Part shown: positions 43,855-56,906 of the stretch, in pieces
Position numbering within the stretch: the stretch's first letter is position 1
Layout: each line of letters starts with the position of its first letter
Source: Streptomyces tendae
GTDB taxonomy: Bacteria; Actinomycetota; Actinomycetes; Streptomycetales; Streptomycetaceae
DNA length: 64,000 nucleotides
Reading direction: 5' to 3'
Assembly: GCF_014650435.1 (NCBI RefSeq)
Contig: NZ_BMUY01000001.1
Coordinates: forward strand, 496,001-560,000
Translations under genes and position numbers: made by a program
Notes under the pieces: generated by a model
Database searches by the model: none
Told to the model about the DNA's origin: nothing
What the model saw: only the letters and a program-made list of their open reading frames with translations

Positions 43855-44862
43855 ATGCCAGGCGCCATCTATGCCGAAGGGCTGGTCAAGACCTTCGGTG
43901 ACGTAAGGGCTCTGGACGGCGTCGACCTCGACGTTCCCGAGGGCACGGTCCTGGGTCTGCTCGGGCCGAACGGCGCGGGCAAGACCACCGCCGTCCGCTG
44001 CCTCACGACCCTGCTGCGCCCCGACAGCGGCAAGGCGGTCGTCGCGGGCATCGACGTCCTCAGGCAGCCCAACGAGGTACGCCGCTCCATCGGCCTCTCC
44101 GGTCAGTTCGCCGCGGTCGACGAATACCTGACCGGCCGGGAGAACCTGCAGATGGTCGGCCAGCTCTACCAGATGAAGGGCAGGGCCGCGAAGGCCCGCG
44201 CCGCCGAGCTGCTCGACCAGTTCCACCTCTCGGACGCCGCCGACCGCCCCACCAAGACGTACTCGGGAGGCATGCGCCGCCGGCTCGACCTGGCGGCGGC
44301 CCTGGTCGTCTCCCCGCCCGTCATGTTCATGGACGAACCCACGACCGGCCTCGACCCCCGCAACCGTCAGGAGCTGTGGGAGGTCATCAAGCGGCTGGTC
44401 GCCGGCGGTACGACCCTGCTGCTGACCACGCAGTACCTGGAGGAGGCCGACCACCTCGCGCACGACATCGCGGTCGTCGACCACGGCCGTGTCATCGCCC
44501 GCGGCACCTCCGACCAGCTCAAGGCCCGCACCGGGGGAGAGCGCGTCGAGGTCGTCGTCCACGAGCGCCACCACATGGCGACGGCCTCCGAGGTGCTCGC
44601 CGGATTCGGCAAGGGGGCGACCACCGTCGAGGAACACACCCGCAAGCTGACCGTCCCCGTCACCGGCGGCGCGAAGCTGCTCGCCGAGGTCATCCGCGAG
44701 CTCGACGTCCGCGGCATCGAGATCGACGACATCGGCCTGCGCCGCCCGACCCTCGACGACGTCTTCCTCTCCCTCACCGGCCACGTGGCCGAGGTGGCGG
44801 ACGAGGGGAACGGCTCGGCGGACGACGCCGCCCACGAGCAGGAGAAGGAGGCCGCCAAGTGA
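43855..44862 (+). CDS. DrrA-type ABC exporter ATP-binding protein
   Basis: A 335-residue ATPase of the daunorubicin-resistance group. Motifs: Walker A GPNGAGKTTAVRCL (about residues 40-53), signature TYSGGMRRRLDLAAALV, Walker B VMFMDEPTTGLDPRNR, H-loop TTQYLEEAD. The DUF4162-like C-terminal domain (about 235-315) is typical for DrrA. The start is ATG with GGAG. It overlaps the permease gene by four bases. The transported compound is unknown. Confidence 0.93.
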   Translation: MPGAIYAEGLVKTFGDVRALDGVDLDVPEGTVLGLLGPNGAGKTTAVRCLTTLLRPDSGKAVVAGIDVLRQPNEVRRSIGLSGQFAAVDEYLTGRENLQMVGQLYQMKGRAAKARAAELLDQFHLSDAADRPTKTYSGGMRRRLDLAAALVVSPPVMFMDEPTTGLDPRNRQELWEVIKRLVAGGTTLLLTTQYLEEADHLAHDIAVVDHGRVIARGTSDQLKARTGGERVEVVVHERHHMATASEVLAGFGKGATTVEEHTRKLTVPVTGGAKLLAEVIRELDVRGIEIDDIGLRRPTLDDVFLSLTGHVAEVADEGNGSADDAAHEQEKEAAK

Positions 44863-45716
44863 GCGCCGCCACCGACACGACGCCGGTCACGGCGCCCGCC
44901 AACCCCATCGGCCAGTCCGTCCGCGACTCGCTGGTCATCGCCCGCAGAAACCTCATCCGGATGACCCGGATCCCGGAGATGGTCCTCTTCGGGATCATCC
45001 AGCCGGTGATGTTCGTGGTCCTCTTCACGTACGTCTTCGGCGGCTCGATGAAGATCGGCAACACCACCGACCCGGACGTCTACAAGGACTTCCTGATGGC
45101 GGGCATCTTCGCCCAGACCGTCACCTTCGCCACCGCCGGATCGGCGGCCGGCATCGCCGACGACATGCAGAAGGGACTCGTCGACCGCTTCCGCTCCCTG
45201 CCGATGGCCCGGGGCGCGGTCCTCACCGGCCGCACCGTGGCCGACCTCGTGCAGACGGCCATCACCCTGCTCGTCCTCGCGATAGTCGCGCTGATCGTGG
45301 GCTGGCGCACCGGCTCCGCCGACCCGACCAGCGTCGGCGAGATCCTCGCCGGATTCGCCCTGCTGCTCCTCCTGGGATACGCCTTCACCTGGATCGGCGC
45401 GCTGATCGGTCTGTCCGTGCGCACCCCGGAGGCGGCGACCTCGGGAGGGATCATCTGGCTGTTCCCGGTGACGTTCATCTCGAACGCCTTCGTGGACTCC
45501 AGCCAGATGACGCCCTGGCTGAGGCACATCGCCGAGTGGAATCCGTTCAGCGCCACCGTGCAGGCCTGCCGCGAGCTGTTCGGCAACCCCGGCGTCGTGC
45601 AGTCCGACGCCTGGCCCATGCAGCACCCCGTCTGGGCCTCGCTGATCTGGTCCGTGCTGATCATCGCGATCTTCCGGACGCTGGCGGTGCGCAAGTACCG
45701 CTCGGCGGCCATCTGA
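44859..45716 (+). CDS. DrrB-type ABC-2 exporter permease
   Basis: A 285-residue membrane protein with six predicted helices and the ABC-2 domain. It starts with a polar tail and RNLIRMTRIPEMVLFGIIQPVMFVVLF, and has the conserved DDMQKGLVDRFRSLPMARGAVL cytoplasmic coupling segment. The GTG start overlaps the TGA of the ATPase gene (GTGA), so the two subunits are translationally coupled. Likely exports a hydrophobic compound. Confidence 0.93.
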   Translation: MSAATDTTPVTAPANPIGQSVRDSLVIARRNLIRMTRIPEMVLFGIIQPVMFVVLFTYVFGGSMKIGNTTDPDVYKDFLMAGIFAQTVTFATAGSAAGIADDMQKGLVDRFRSLPMARGAVLTGRTVADLVQTAITLLVLAIVALIVGWRTGSADPTSVGEILAGFALLLLLGYAFTWIGALIGLSVRTPEAATSGGIIWLFPVTFISNAFVDSSQMTPWLRHIAEWNPFSATVQACRELFGNPGVVQSDAWPMQHPVWASLIWSVLIIAIFRTLAVRKYRSAAI

Positions 45717-45729
45717 CCAGGAGACGACG

Positions 45730-45770
45730 CGACGAGCCCCCGGCGTCACGGGGACACCGGGGGCTCGTCG
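45730..45770. terminator. bidirectional terminator
   Basis: A 14-bp perfect stem (CGACGAGCCCCCGG and its complement) with additional inner pairing, between convergent exporter permease and greA. Confidence 0.85.
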
Positions 45771-45785
45771 AAGGGGGGCGGTGGG

Positions 45786-46283
45786 TCAGCCGTTGTACGG
45801 CTCGGCCTTGAGGATCTTCACCGAGGCCGGCTTGCCGTTGGGCAGCTCGTACTGGGCGTCCTCGCCGACCTTGTGGCCGATGACGCCCGAGCCCAGCGGG
45901 GACTGCGGGGAGTAGGTCTCGATGTCCGAGCTCGCGTACTCGCGCGAGGCGAGCAGGAAGGTCAGCGTGTCGTCCTCGTCACCGTCGAAGGCGATCGTGA
46001 CGACCATGCCGGGCGCCACCGCACCGTCGGCGGCCGGGGCCTCACCCACCTTGGCGCTCTCGAGCAGCTGGGTCAGCTGGCGCACGCGGAGCTCCTGCTT
46101 GCCCTGCTCCTCCTTCGCCGCGTGGTACCCGCCGTTCTCACGCAGGTCCCCCTCCTCACGAGCCGCGGCGATCTTGGCAGAGATCTCGGTGCGCGCAGGA
46201 CCAGTAAGGTATTCAAGCTCCTCCTTGAGCTTGTTGTACGCCTCCTGGGTCAGCCAGGTGACGTTCTCGCTGGTCTGGGTCAC
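45786..46283 (-). CDS. greA: transcription elongation factor GreA
   Basis: A 165-residue factor that rescues backtracked RNA polymerase by stimulating transcript cleavage. The N-terminal coiled coil with the acidic tip AAREEGDLRENGGYHAAKEEQ (about residues 39-59) and the C-terminal FKBP-like domain with SPQSPLGSGVIGHKVGE are intact. The GTG start (VTQTSENVTW) has GAGGAG upstream; an earlier in-frame ATG would add an unlikely tail. Confidence 0.96.
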   Translation of the reverse strand: MTQTSENVTWLTQEAYNKLKEELEYLTGPARTEISAKIAAAREEGDLRENGGYHAAKEEQGKQELRVRQLTQLLESAKVGEAPAADGAVAPGMVVTIAFDGDEDDTLTFLLASREYASSDIETYSPQSPLGSGVIGHKVGEDAQYELPNGKPASVKILKAEPYNG

Positions 46284-46463
46284 GGGTGCTCCTCGTTGGT
46301 ACTGGGAATACAAATCAACGCCCTACCCAGAAGGATGTTCCTTCACGGAAGGGCGAAACCACGAGCCTAACAATTCAGTGGCCAAAGGGGGAGGACATAA
46401 GCCACCAGATTCCTGTCACCGCAGGTCAGGCGGCAGGTTTTGGCGCCAGTGGGCCTCGCCGGA

Positions 46464-46862
46464 TCACTCCGGATGGCAGCCGAGCAGCTCGGCCGACGTC
46501 CCGGCGGCCTTGGTCCGCAGCGTGACGACCTTGTCGATGCGGGTGTCGTCCCCGTCGAAGCGGAAGTCGGCCCGGCCCACCTCGTCGCCGTCCTCCGCCT
46601 GGGAGCGCACCGTGCAGTAGCCGGTGATGCCGGCGTCCTTGCGGACCTCCAGGTGCACCTGCACCGAGTCCTCAGCGAGCTCGAAGCCGATCAGCTCGCC
46701 GCTGATCTTGTTCTGACCGACGTAGTGATAGCCGAACCAGCCGATCAGGGCGAGCAGCAGCGCGCCGAGCACGGCACCGACGATCTTGAGCGTGCGGTCG
46801 GCCTGCTCGTCCGAGGAGCGGCCGTAGCGGCCCTGGGGCGTCCGCGTGCTCGCCGTGCTCAT
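46464..46862 (-). CDS. DUF4307 membrane protein
   Basis: A 132-residue protein with one membrane helix (about residues 27-47, IVGAVLGALLLALIGWFGY) and an extracytoplasmic beta-rich domain (SGELIGFELAEDSVQVHLEV, GYCTVRSQAEDGDEVG). This is the actinobacterial DUF4307 layout. It is divergent from mca and upstream of greA on the same strand. Function unknown; the linkage with mca is conserved in my recollection of Streptomyces genomes. Confidence 0.88.
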   Translation of the reverse strand: MSTASTRTPQGRYGRSSDEQADRTLKIVGAVLGALLLALIGWFGYHYVGQNKISGELIGFELAEDSVQVHLEVRKDAGITGYCTVRSQAEDGDEVGRADFRFDGDDTRIDKVVTLRTKAAGTSAELLGCHPE

Positions 46863-47047
46863 GGTCGTCCTCTCCGCGGGAGCGGGTCCGGTTGCCGGGC
46901 CCCGGAATTATTCCGCTCCCGATTCGGTCACTATAGAAGCCTCCCGCCCGCCACCCGACCGCCGCCCCTCAACGACGCCCCTACGGGGCGGCACCTTCAA
47001 ATCGCGCCGCTGCACGCCGGGGCGCCGACTGACCGAGGATTTGAGTC

Positions 47048-47929
47048 TTGACTGACCAGCTGCGACTGATGGCCGTTCACGCCCACCCCGACGACGAGTC
47101 GAGCAAGGGCGCGGCCACCATGGCGAAGTACGTGTCCGAGGGGGTGGACGTGCTGGTGGTGACCTGCACGGGCGGGGAACGCGGCTCCATCCTCAACCCA
47201 AAGCTCCAGGGTGACGCGTACATCGAGGAGAACATCCACGAGGTGCGCAAGAAGGAGATGGACGAGGCCCGGGAGATTCTCGGGGTGAAGCAGGAGTGGC
47301 TCGGCTTCGTCGACTCCGGGCTGCCCGAGGGCGACCCGCTGCCGCCGCTGCCGGAGGGCTGCTTCGCCCTGGAGGACGTCGACAAGGCGGCCGGTGAGCT
47401 GGTGCGGAAGATCCGCGCCTTCCGCCCCCAGGTGATCACCACCTACGACGAGAACGGCGGCTACCCGCACCCCGACCACATCATGACCCACAAGATCACG
47501 ATCGTGGCCTTCGAGGGCGCGGCCGACACCGAGAAGTACCCGGAGGGCGAGTACGGACCGGCGTACCAGCCGCTGAAGGTGTACTACAACCAGGGCTTCA
47601 ACCGGCCCCGCACCGAGGCGCTGCACAACGCGCTGCTGGACCGCGGCCTGGAGTCGCCGTACCACGACTGGCTCAAGCGCTGGTCGGAGTTCGAGCGCAA
47701 GGAGCGCACCCTCACCACGCACGTGCCCTGCGCGGACTTCTTCGAGACCCGCGACAAGGCGCTGATCGCGCACGCGACGCAGATCGACCCCGACGGGGGC
47801 TGGTTCCGGGTGCCGATGGAGATCCAGAAGGAGGTCTGGCCCACCGAGGAGTACGAGCTGGCCAAGTCCCTCGTGGAAACCTCCCTCCCCGAGGACGACC
47901 TCTTCGCGGGCATCCGGGACAATGCCTGA
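47048..47929 (+). CDS. mca: mycothiol S-conjugate amidase
   Basis: A 293-residue zinc hydrolase that splits mycothiol-toxin conjugates, releasing mercapturic acids for export. The metal motif AVHAHPDDESSKG (residues 9-21) and the third ligand in YPHPDHIMTHK (about 139-149) are in place, with CTGGERGSILNP typical for Mca/MshB. The start is TTG with GAGGA in front, a start often used for this gene. It confirms an organism making mycothiol. Confidence 0.95.
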   Translation: MTDQLRLMAVHAHPDDESSKGAATMAKYVSEGVDVLVVTCTGGERGSILNPKLQGDAYIEENIHEVRKKEMDEAREILGVKQEWLGFVDSGLPEGDPLPPLPEGCFALEDVDKAAGELVRKIRAFRPQVITTYDENGGYPHPDHIMTHKITIVAFEGAADTEKYPEGEYGPAYQPLKVYYNQGFNRPRTEALHNALLDRGLESPYHDWLKRWSEFERKERTLTTHVPCADFFETRDKALIAHATQIDPDGGWFRVPMEIQKEVWPTEEYELAKSLVETSLPEDDLFAGIRDNA

Positions 47930-48158
47930 CATGAGTGCAAGCGCAAGCCTGGCAATGACGCACCTCGTCACTCTCGCCGAGCTGGACGAGGACAAGGTCA
48001 CCCCCGGTGTCCTCGGGTTCATCGTGTTCGCGGTGATGGCTCTGGCGGTGTGGGGACTGATGAAGTCCATGAACCGGCACATGGGCAAGGTGGACTTCAA
48101 GGAGGCGGCGGAGCAGGACGCCTCCGGCGGCCCCGAGGCGAAGCCCCAGCGGGGCTGA
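47922..48158 (+). CDS. small single-pass membrane protein
   Basis: A 78-residue protein with one helix (VLGFIVFAVMALAVWGLMKS, about residues 30-49) and a basic then acidic C-terminal tail. The start overlaps the mca stop, so it is translated from the mca transcript; a second ATG three codons later is equally possible. Function unknown, but the overlap with mca suggests co-regulation. Confidence 0.75.
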   Translation: MPDMSASASLAMTHLVTLAELDEDKVTPGVLGFIVFAVMALAVWGLMKSMNRHMGKVDFKEAAEQDASGGPEAKPQRG

Positions 48159-48166
48159 CCCCGGTC

Positions 48167-48189
48167 GGCCGCCCCGAGGGCGGGCGGCC
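48167..48189. terminator. bidirectional terminator
   Basis: Stem GGCCGCCC/GGGCGGCC with a 7-base loop between the convergent small membrane protein and the STAND NTPase gene. Confidence 0.65.
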
Positions 48190-48195
48190 CCGGCC

Positions 48196-51100
48196 TCAGG
48201 CCGTGACCGCCACGCCCATCACCTCCCTCGCCTGGCGGCCCGGGACCATGCCCAGGCGCCAGGCCTGCCAGCCCGCCTCCAGCTGCACGCCGCGTTCCAG
48301 GAGGAGCTGGTAGGCGTCCACGTAGTCGTCCAGCTTGGTGTCACGGGCGGGATGACGGGCGCGGGACAGCTGGCTCAGCTCCTCCTGGGCGACCGCCGTG
48401 CCGATCTCCACCCCGCCGGGGGCGGCGTACGGCAGCAGCGTGCAGCGCAGGAAGCGGGCCCAGTCCTCGCCCCGCCGGTCGCCGTACCCGGCGAAGAGGG
48501 CGGCGGCCTCGTCGCACAGGGCCAGCGCCTGCGGCGTACGCGCGTTGCCCGCGTCCACGACCGCCAGCTCCAGGCACGTCCACGCCTCCCCGTGCCCGAC
48601 GCCGATGCGCTGGAAGTCGGCGCGCGCGTCGACCAGGAGCTGCCGGGCGAAGCCGGAGTTGCGCAGCGAGCCGGTCTGGGCGGCCCGCTGGTCCCGGGTG
48701 ACCCGCGCCGAGTGGTGCCGGGCGCAGGCCAGGCCGTACACGTCCCGCATCCGGGAGAACATCGTGCGGGAGCGTTCCAGTGCGCGCACCGACTGGTCCA
48801 GGGCGCCCGTCTCCTCCAGTGCCTGGCCCAGGTAGTAGATGCTCCACGCCTTGCCGCGCGCGTCTGCGTTCTCCCGGTGCCGGGTTTCCGCCCGTCGCAG
48901 CCCCTCCACCGCCGCGGACACGTCCCCGTCCACCAGCCGGGCCCGCGCCAGCTGGGTCAGCGCCCAGGCCTCGCCGCGGGCGTCCTGGGTACGGCCGTAC
49001 AGGTCGAGGGCCACCCGCAGGTCCGTCTCCGCCCCCGGCACGTCACCCATGCGCAGGTGCAGCTGGCCGAGCTGGAAGTGGGCCCACGCCTGGCCGTGCA
49101 CCGACTCGCCCGCGCGGTGCAGCACCAGCGACTCGGTGAGCAGTTCCAGGGCCTCGGCCAGCCTGGCCCGGTCGCGCTGCACCGCCGCCAGCGCGTGCAG
49201 CGTCCAGGCCCGGTCGGTGGCCAGCTCCGGTGCGGCCTGGAGGTCCAGCGCCTCCTGCAGCTTGGCCGCCGCGTCGGTCAGGTTCCCCTGGTGGTGCAGC
49301 GTGATGCCCAGGGAGCACAGGGCCCGCGCCGTCCCGGCGTCGTGGTGGGCGTCCCGGTACAGGTCGACCACGGAGGCCAGCGTCGTACGCGCCTTGTCCA
49401 GATCGCCCAGCTGCCGGGCCGCGATGCCGGTGCGCCACTGCACCGAGCGCACCAGCAACCCCTGGTCCACGGACTGCGCCAGCTCGCTGATCTCGCCCAG
49501 CCGGTACAGGTCGCCGCGCAGCAGGCAGTAGTCGCACAGCGCGCCCAGCAGGTTCAGCACCGCCCCCTGGTCGACGCCCTCCGCGTGCCTGAGCGCCGCC
49601 GTGATGAAGCTCGACTCGTCGTCCAGCCAGCGCAGCGCCTCGTCCAGGGACGTGAAGCCGTGCGGCCCGAACTGGTTGGAGCGGGTCGACATGTTGCCGT
49701 CGACCAGGCGCAGCACGGAGTCGGCCAGCTCGGCGTAGTTGGCGATGAGCCGTTCCTGCGCGGCCGTCCGCTCGGCGGGCTCCTCCTCGTCGGCGAGCCG
49801 GGCGCGGGCGAAGACGCGCACCACGTCGTGCAGGCGGTAGCGGCTGCCCCGGACATGGTCGAGCAGCCCCGCCCGCGACAGCGCCGTCAGCTGCCGGGTC
49901 GCCTCGGCCTCGTCCGTGGCCAGCAGCGCGGCGGCGGCCGCGGCGCCCAGCGAGGTGCGCCCCGCCAGTGCCAGCCGGCGCAGCAGCCGGCGGGCCGGCT
50001 CCGCCAGGTCGGTGTAGCGCAGCCACAGCGCCCGCTCGACCGGCTCCACCGGCCCGTAGGCGCCCAGGTCGGTCGCCAGCGCGCGCGGTGAGCGCGGGCC
50101 CAGCGACGACCCGGCGACCCGCAGCGCCAGCGGCAGCCCGCCGCACAGCTGCCGGATCAGCTCGCTCGACTCGGCGTCATAGGGGCCCGAGGCGTCCTCG
50201 GCCGCGGCGCCCAGCAGCTCCTCCGCGCCCGCCGCGTCCAGCGCCTCCACGGGCAGGTCGTACACCCGGGCGGGCAGGTCGGGCGGGAGCCGCAGTGCCT
50301 GGCGCGCGGTGACCAGCACCAGGCTGTCCGAGCGCTCCGGCACCAGCGTACGCACCTGCTCGGGGTCCGAGGCGTCGTCGAGGACGACGGTGACCGGGAC
50401 GCCCGTCAAATGCTTGTGGTACAGCTCGGTGAGCCGCTTGACCTGATGGTCCGCGGAGGAACGCTCCCGGAACAGCAACTGCTCGCGCGGCGCCCCGAGC
50501 CGGTTCAGCAGGTGCAGCAGGGCGTCCCGGGTGCTCAGCGGCGAGGCCCCGCCCTCCGCGGAGCCGGCCGGTCCCGGTCCGTCGGATGCGGCGCCGCCCG
50601 CCCCGGACCCCGCCCCGCGCAGATCGACCAGGCAGGCCCCGCGGAAGTAGTCCCGCAGCTCGTGGACGGCCCGGACCGCCAGCGTCGTACGGCCGCTGCC
50701 GGGCGCCCCGTGCAGCACCACCACCGTCGGCTTCGTCTCCGTACTCGCGCGGGCCGCCTGCACCCACTGCCGCAGCCGCGCCATCTCCTGCCGCCGGCCC
50801 GCGAACACGCCCTCAGGTTCGGGAAGTTGGCCGAACGACTGCTCCAACGCGCTGCGTCCCCGGGCGGCCGCGCTCTTGTCGGCACCCCGCAGCTTCGGCC
50901 CGGTCTTGGCCGGACCGGTGGACGCGGCGAGCATCCGCTGCTGGTCCAGGAACGGCCGGATGCCGCGCACCTCCAGCGCGGTGAGCCACTGCAGCCGCAG
51001 CTGCTCGGGCCCGCCGGGCTGGCTGACCGCCCCGGCGCGGTGGTGGGCGGCCGGCACATGGGCCCCGACCACCTTGACCACGGTCGTCGCCGCGCCGACG

Positions 51101-51444
51101 ACGCCGACCGTCACTCCCGCGCCGACCGCGGTACCGGTGCCGGTGCCGAGCGCCACGTCGGCCACCACCGCGGCGACCGCCGCCACGGCGGCCACCAGCA
51201 GGGGCGTGCCGGCGCCCTCACGGGCGTAGCGCTGGCGGAAGGTGAGCTGACCGGCCGCGGCCTCGTCCAGGGCGTGGGTGTAGGCCGCGTACTCCTCGCC
51301 GGCCGTGCCCGCCATGGCGTCCAGCGCCGCGCGGGCACGGGAGAGCAGGACGTTCCCGTCCGTGCGTCCGCCCGTGCGCCGTACCTCCTCCTCCACGGCT
51401 CGCTTGAGCAGCCCTTCGGCCTCCGCCCGATGACTGTCCCGCAT
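48196..51444 (-). CDS. STAND-type NTPase with TPR repeats and membrane segments
   Basis: A 1082-residue signalling NTPase. The N-terminal ~70 residues are helical, then two hydrophobic helices (about 76-96 and 100-130) suggest membrane anchoring. The NB-ARC-like domain starts with VLHGAPGSGRTTLAVRAV (P-loop, about residues 238-255) and has the hydrophobic Walker B-type strand VTVVLDDASDP. A winged-helix stretch follows, then tetratricopeptide repeats from about residue 600 to the end. There is no AfsR-like DNA-binding domain. ATG chosen for GGAGG. Role unknown; similar proteins act as switches, some in immunity. Confidence 0.82.
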   Translation of the reverse strand: MRDSHRAEAEGLLKRAVEEEVRRTGGRTDGNVLLSRARAALDAMAGTAGEEYAAYTHALDEAAAGQLTFRQRYAREGAGTPLLVAAVAAVAAVVADVALGTGTGTAVGAGVTVGVVGAATTVVKVVGAHVPAAHHRAGAVSQPGGPEQLRLQWLTALEVRGIRPFLDQQRMLAASTGPAKTGPKLRGADKSAAARGRSALEQSFGQLPEPEGVFAGRRQEMARLRQWVQAARASTETKPTVVVLHGAPGSGRTTLAVRAVHELRDYFRGACLVDLRGAGSGAGGAASDGPGPAGSAEGGASPLSTRDALLHLLNRLGAPREQLLFRERSSADHQVKRLTELYHKHLTGVPVTVVLDDASDPEQVRTLVPERSDSLVLVTARQALRLPPDLPARVYDLPVEALDAAGAEELLGAAAEDASGPYDAESSELIRQLCGGLPLALRVAGSSLGPRSPRALATDLGAYGPVEPVERALWLRYTDLAEPARRLLRRLALAGRTSLGAAAAAALLATDEAEATRQLTALSRAGLLDHVRGSRYRLHDVVRVFARARLADEEEPAERTAAQERLIANYAELADSVLRLVDGNMSTRSNQFGPHGFTSLDEALRWLDDESSFITAALRHAEGVDQGAVLNLLGALCDYCLLRGDLYRLGEISELAQSVDQGLLVRSVQWRTGIAARQLGDLDKARTTLASVVDLYRDAHHDAGTARALCSLGITLHHQGNLTDAAAKLQEALDLQAAPELATDRAWTLHALAAVQRDRARLAEALELLTESLVLHRAGESVHGQAWAHFQLGQLHLRMGDVPGAETDLRVALDLYGRTQDARGEAWALTQLARARLVDGDVSAAVEGLRRAETRHRENADARGKAWSIYYLGQALEETGALDQSVRALERSRTMFSRMRDVYGLACARHHSARVTRDQRAAQTGSLRNSGFARQLLVDARADFQRIGVGHGEAWTCLELAVVDAGNARTPQALALCDEAAALFAGYGDRRGEDWARFLRCTLLPYAAPGGVEIGTAVAQEELSQLSRARHPARDTKLDDYVDAYQLLLERGVQLEAGWQAWRLGMVPGRQAREVMGVAVTA

Positions 51445-51637
51445 GTCGCGCCCCCTCCGGCGGCATCGGTGTCCTGCCGGGTCGCCCCGGGCGCCCCGGT
51501 GGCCCCAGGTGTCCCAGGGGCCCTCCCGGCCCATCCCCGGGTCCTTCCCCGGTTATGCGTGGGTCAAGTGTGCTGCGGCGAGGAGACCCTGGGGAGGGCT
51601 GGTTCGCACCGGCCGGAGAAAACGACGAATTCCGCTC

Positions 51638-51667
51638 TTGACCCCCGGTGACCCCACCCACTAATTT
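51638..51667 (+). promoter_or_regulatory. housekeeping-type promoter
   Basis: TTGACC at 51638-51643 and TAATTT at 51662-51667 with 18-base spacing, a good vegetative sigma match. It reads toward the 25-codon ORF and xdhA. Confidence 0.6.
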
Positions 51668-51712
51668 GCGAGGGAAGCAGACCCATGACTACCGACAGGA
51701 GGCGACCGGCAG

Positions 51713-51790
51713 ATGTACACCAACTCTGACCTGAGCCGCCTCGCCCGCCGCACGGTGTGGGTTTCGGGTCGGGTCGCGCACGGCTGCTGA
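51713..51790 (+). CDS. possible 25-residue leader peptide
   Basis: ATG to TGA encoding a short basic peptide beginning MYTNSDLSRLARRTVW and ending VAHGC. AGGAGG lies ten bases upstream and a good promoter lies about 45 bases further. The ORF ends about 205 bases before xdhA. A short ORF with its own strong ribosome binding site and promoter ahead of an operon suggests a leader. No amino-acid run points to a particular attenuator signal, and several codons (TCT, GTT) are rare in this genome. Confidence 0.45.
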   Translation: MYTNSDLSRLARRTVWVSGRVAHGC

Positions 51791-51996
51791 CACGCCGTTC
51801 CACTGTGCCCCCGCGTGGCACATTCCGGGTTTCTCCCTCACTTTCACCACTTCACGGCATGCCGTTGTCGCGTGCCGATGTGCGCTCGCCTCTCCACCGC
51901 GGCGCGTCCGGACATAGAAAGCTGCCTGAAATTGGCGAACATGATGAATCGACCTGTCCCGAATCGGCCCGCCCCGCGTCGAAATGAAGGTCTGTC
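51791..51996 (+). other. xdh leader region without a clear gene
   Basis: An AT-richer stretch between the short ORF and xdhA. Overlapping short ORFs are present but lack codon bias. It may be a long mRNA leader. No recognised riboswitch could be assigned by eye. Together with 51445-51712 this is a gap of about 550 bases with no long gene. Confidence 0.4.
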
Positions 51997-55904
<3,908 letters not shown>

Positions 55905-55905
55905 C

Positions 55906-56715
55906 ATGACCTGGATCGCCGCGGTCGCGCGGTTGCGGGCACGCCGGGAGCCCGGCGTGCTGGTGACCGTCGCGACCGTGCGCGGCCACGCCCCGCGCGA
56001 CGCCGGCGCGAAACTCCTCGTGGGGCGGAGTGGGACCTGGGGCTCGATCGGCGGCGGCAACGTCGAGGCCGTCGCCGTGGACCGGGCCCGCGAGATGATC
56101 GCCGCGGCCGCACCGGAGCCGGAGCTGCTCGACTTCGCCCTGAACGACAAGGTGACCAACCGGCACGGCGTGCAGTGCTGCGGCGGCACCGTCGCCGTAC
56201 TGCTCGAACCGCTGCCGGTGGTCCGGGCGGTGGCGGTCTTCGGGGTCGGGCACGTCGGACTGGAACTGGCGCGCATCCTGGCCCGTCAGGACCTCGACCT
56301 CCACCTGGTCGACAGCCGCGCCGAGCTCCTGACCGAGGAGCGGCTCGGCGTGCTGTCGGACGCGGTGGCGCAGGTGTACACGCACCACACGCCGCTGCTG
56401 CCGGAGGAGGTGCTGGCCGAGCTGCCGCCCGGCACCCACGTCCTGATCATGACCCATGACCACGCCGAGGACGCCGCCCTGTGCGACGCCGCCCTGCGCA
56501 CCGACCACCTCGGTTCCATCGGGCTGATCGGGTCGGCGGCCAAGTGGGCGCGGTTCCGCAAGCGCCTCGCCGACGAGGGCGGCCACGACGACGCCGTCAT
56601 CGACCGGATCAAGACCCCGATCGGGCTGGCCGACATCACCGGCAAGGAGCCCGCGACCATCGCCGTGAGCGTCGCGGCGGACCTGCTGCGCACCTTCGAG
56701 GCCGACGGGGACTGA
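55906..56715 (+). CDS. xdhC: XdhC-type molybdenum cofactor accessory protein
   Basis: A 269-residue chaperone that binds molybdenum cofactor and helps its sulfuration and insertion into XdhB. Motifs: TVRGHAPRDAGAKLLVG and SIGGGNVEAVA at the N-terminus, CCGGTVAVLLEPL, and a Rossmann-like C-terminal half (VFGVGHVGLELARIL, IMTHDHAEDAAL, IGLIGSAAKWARF). Start taken as ATG next to the xdhB stop; a GTG three codons earlier overlaps xdhB. Third gene of xdhABC. Confidence 0.92.
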   Translation: MTWIAAVARLRARREPGVLVTVATVRGHAPRDAGAKLLVGRSGTWGSIGGGNVEAVAVDRAREMIAAAAPEPELLDFALNDKVTNRHGVQCCGGTVAVLLEPLPVVRAVAVFGVGHVGLELARILARQDLDLHLVDSRAELLTEERLGVLSDAVAQVYTHHTPLLPEEVLAELPPGTHVLIMTHDHAEDAALCDAALRTDHLGSIGLIGSAAKWARFRKRLADEGGHDDAVIDRIKTPIGLADITGKEPATIAVSVAADLLRTFEADGD

Positions 56716-56740
56716 CCCCGCCGGGGCGGTTGTCCTCCCT

Positions 56741-56755
56741 TGTAGGAATCTACGA
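56741..56755. promoter_or_regulatory. TGTAG-N4-CTACGA inverted repeat upstream of guaD
   Basis: A short imperfect palindrome just after the xdhC stop. A second pair CGTAGG/CCTACG (56809-56814 and 56831-56836) lies nearer the guaD start. Possible operator sites; weak. Confidence 0.3.
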
Positions 56756-56906
56756 AGCGCCGGTCGCAGCCTGCCCGTAGTTCATGTATTCGGCCCCTGG
56801 CCGGGTCTCGTAGGCGAGCTGTGTACTGCTCCTACGCATCCTCCCCGTGAAGCGCACAGGCCCGCACGCCGTACTCCGCACGCCGCCTGCCCAAGAAGGA
56901 GCACGC

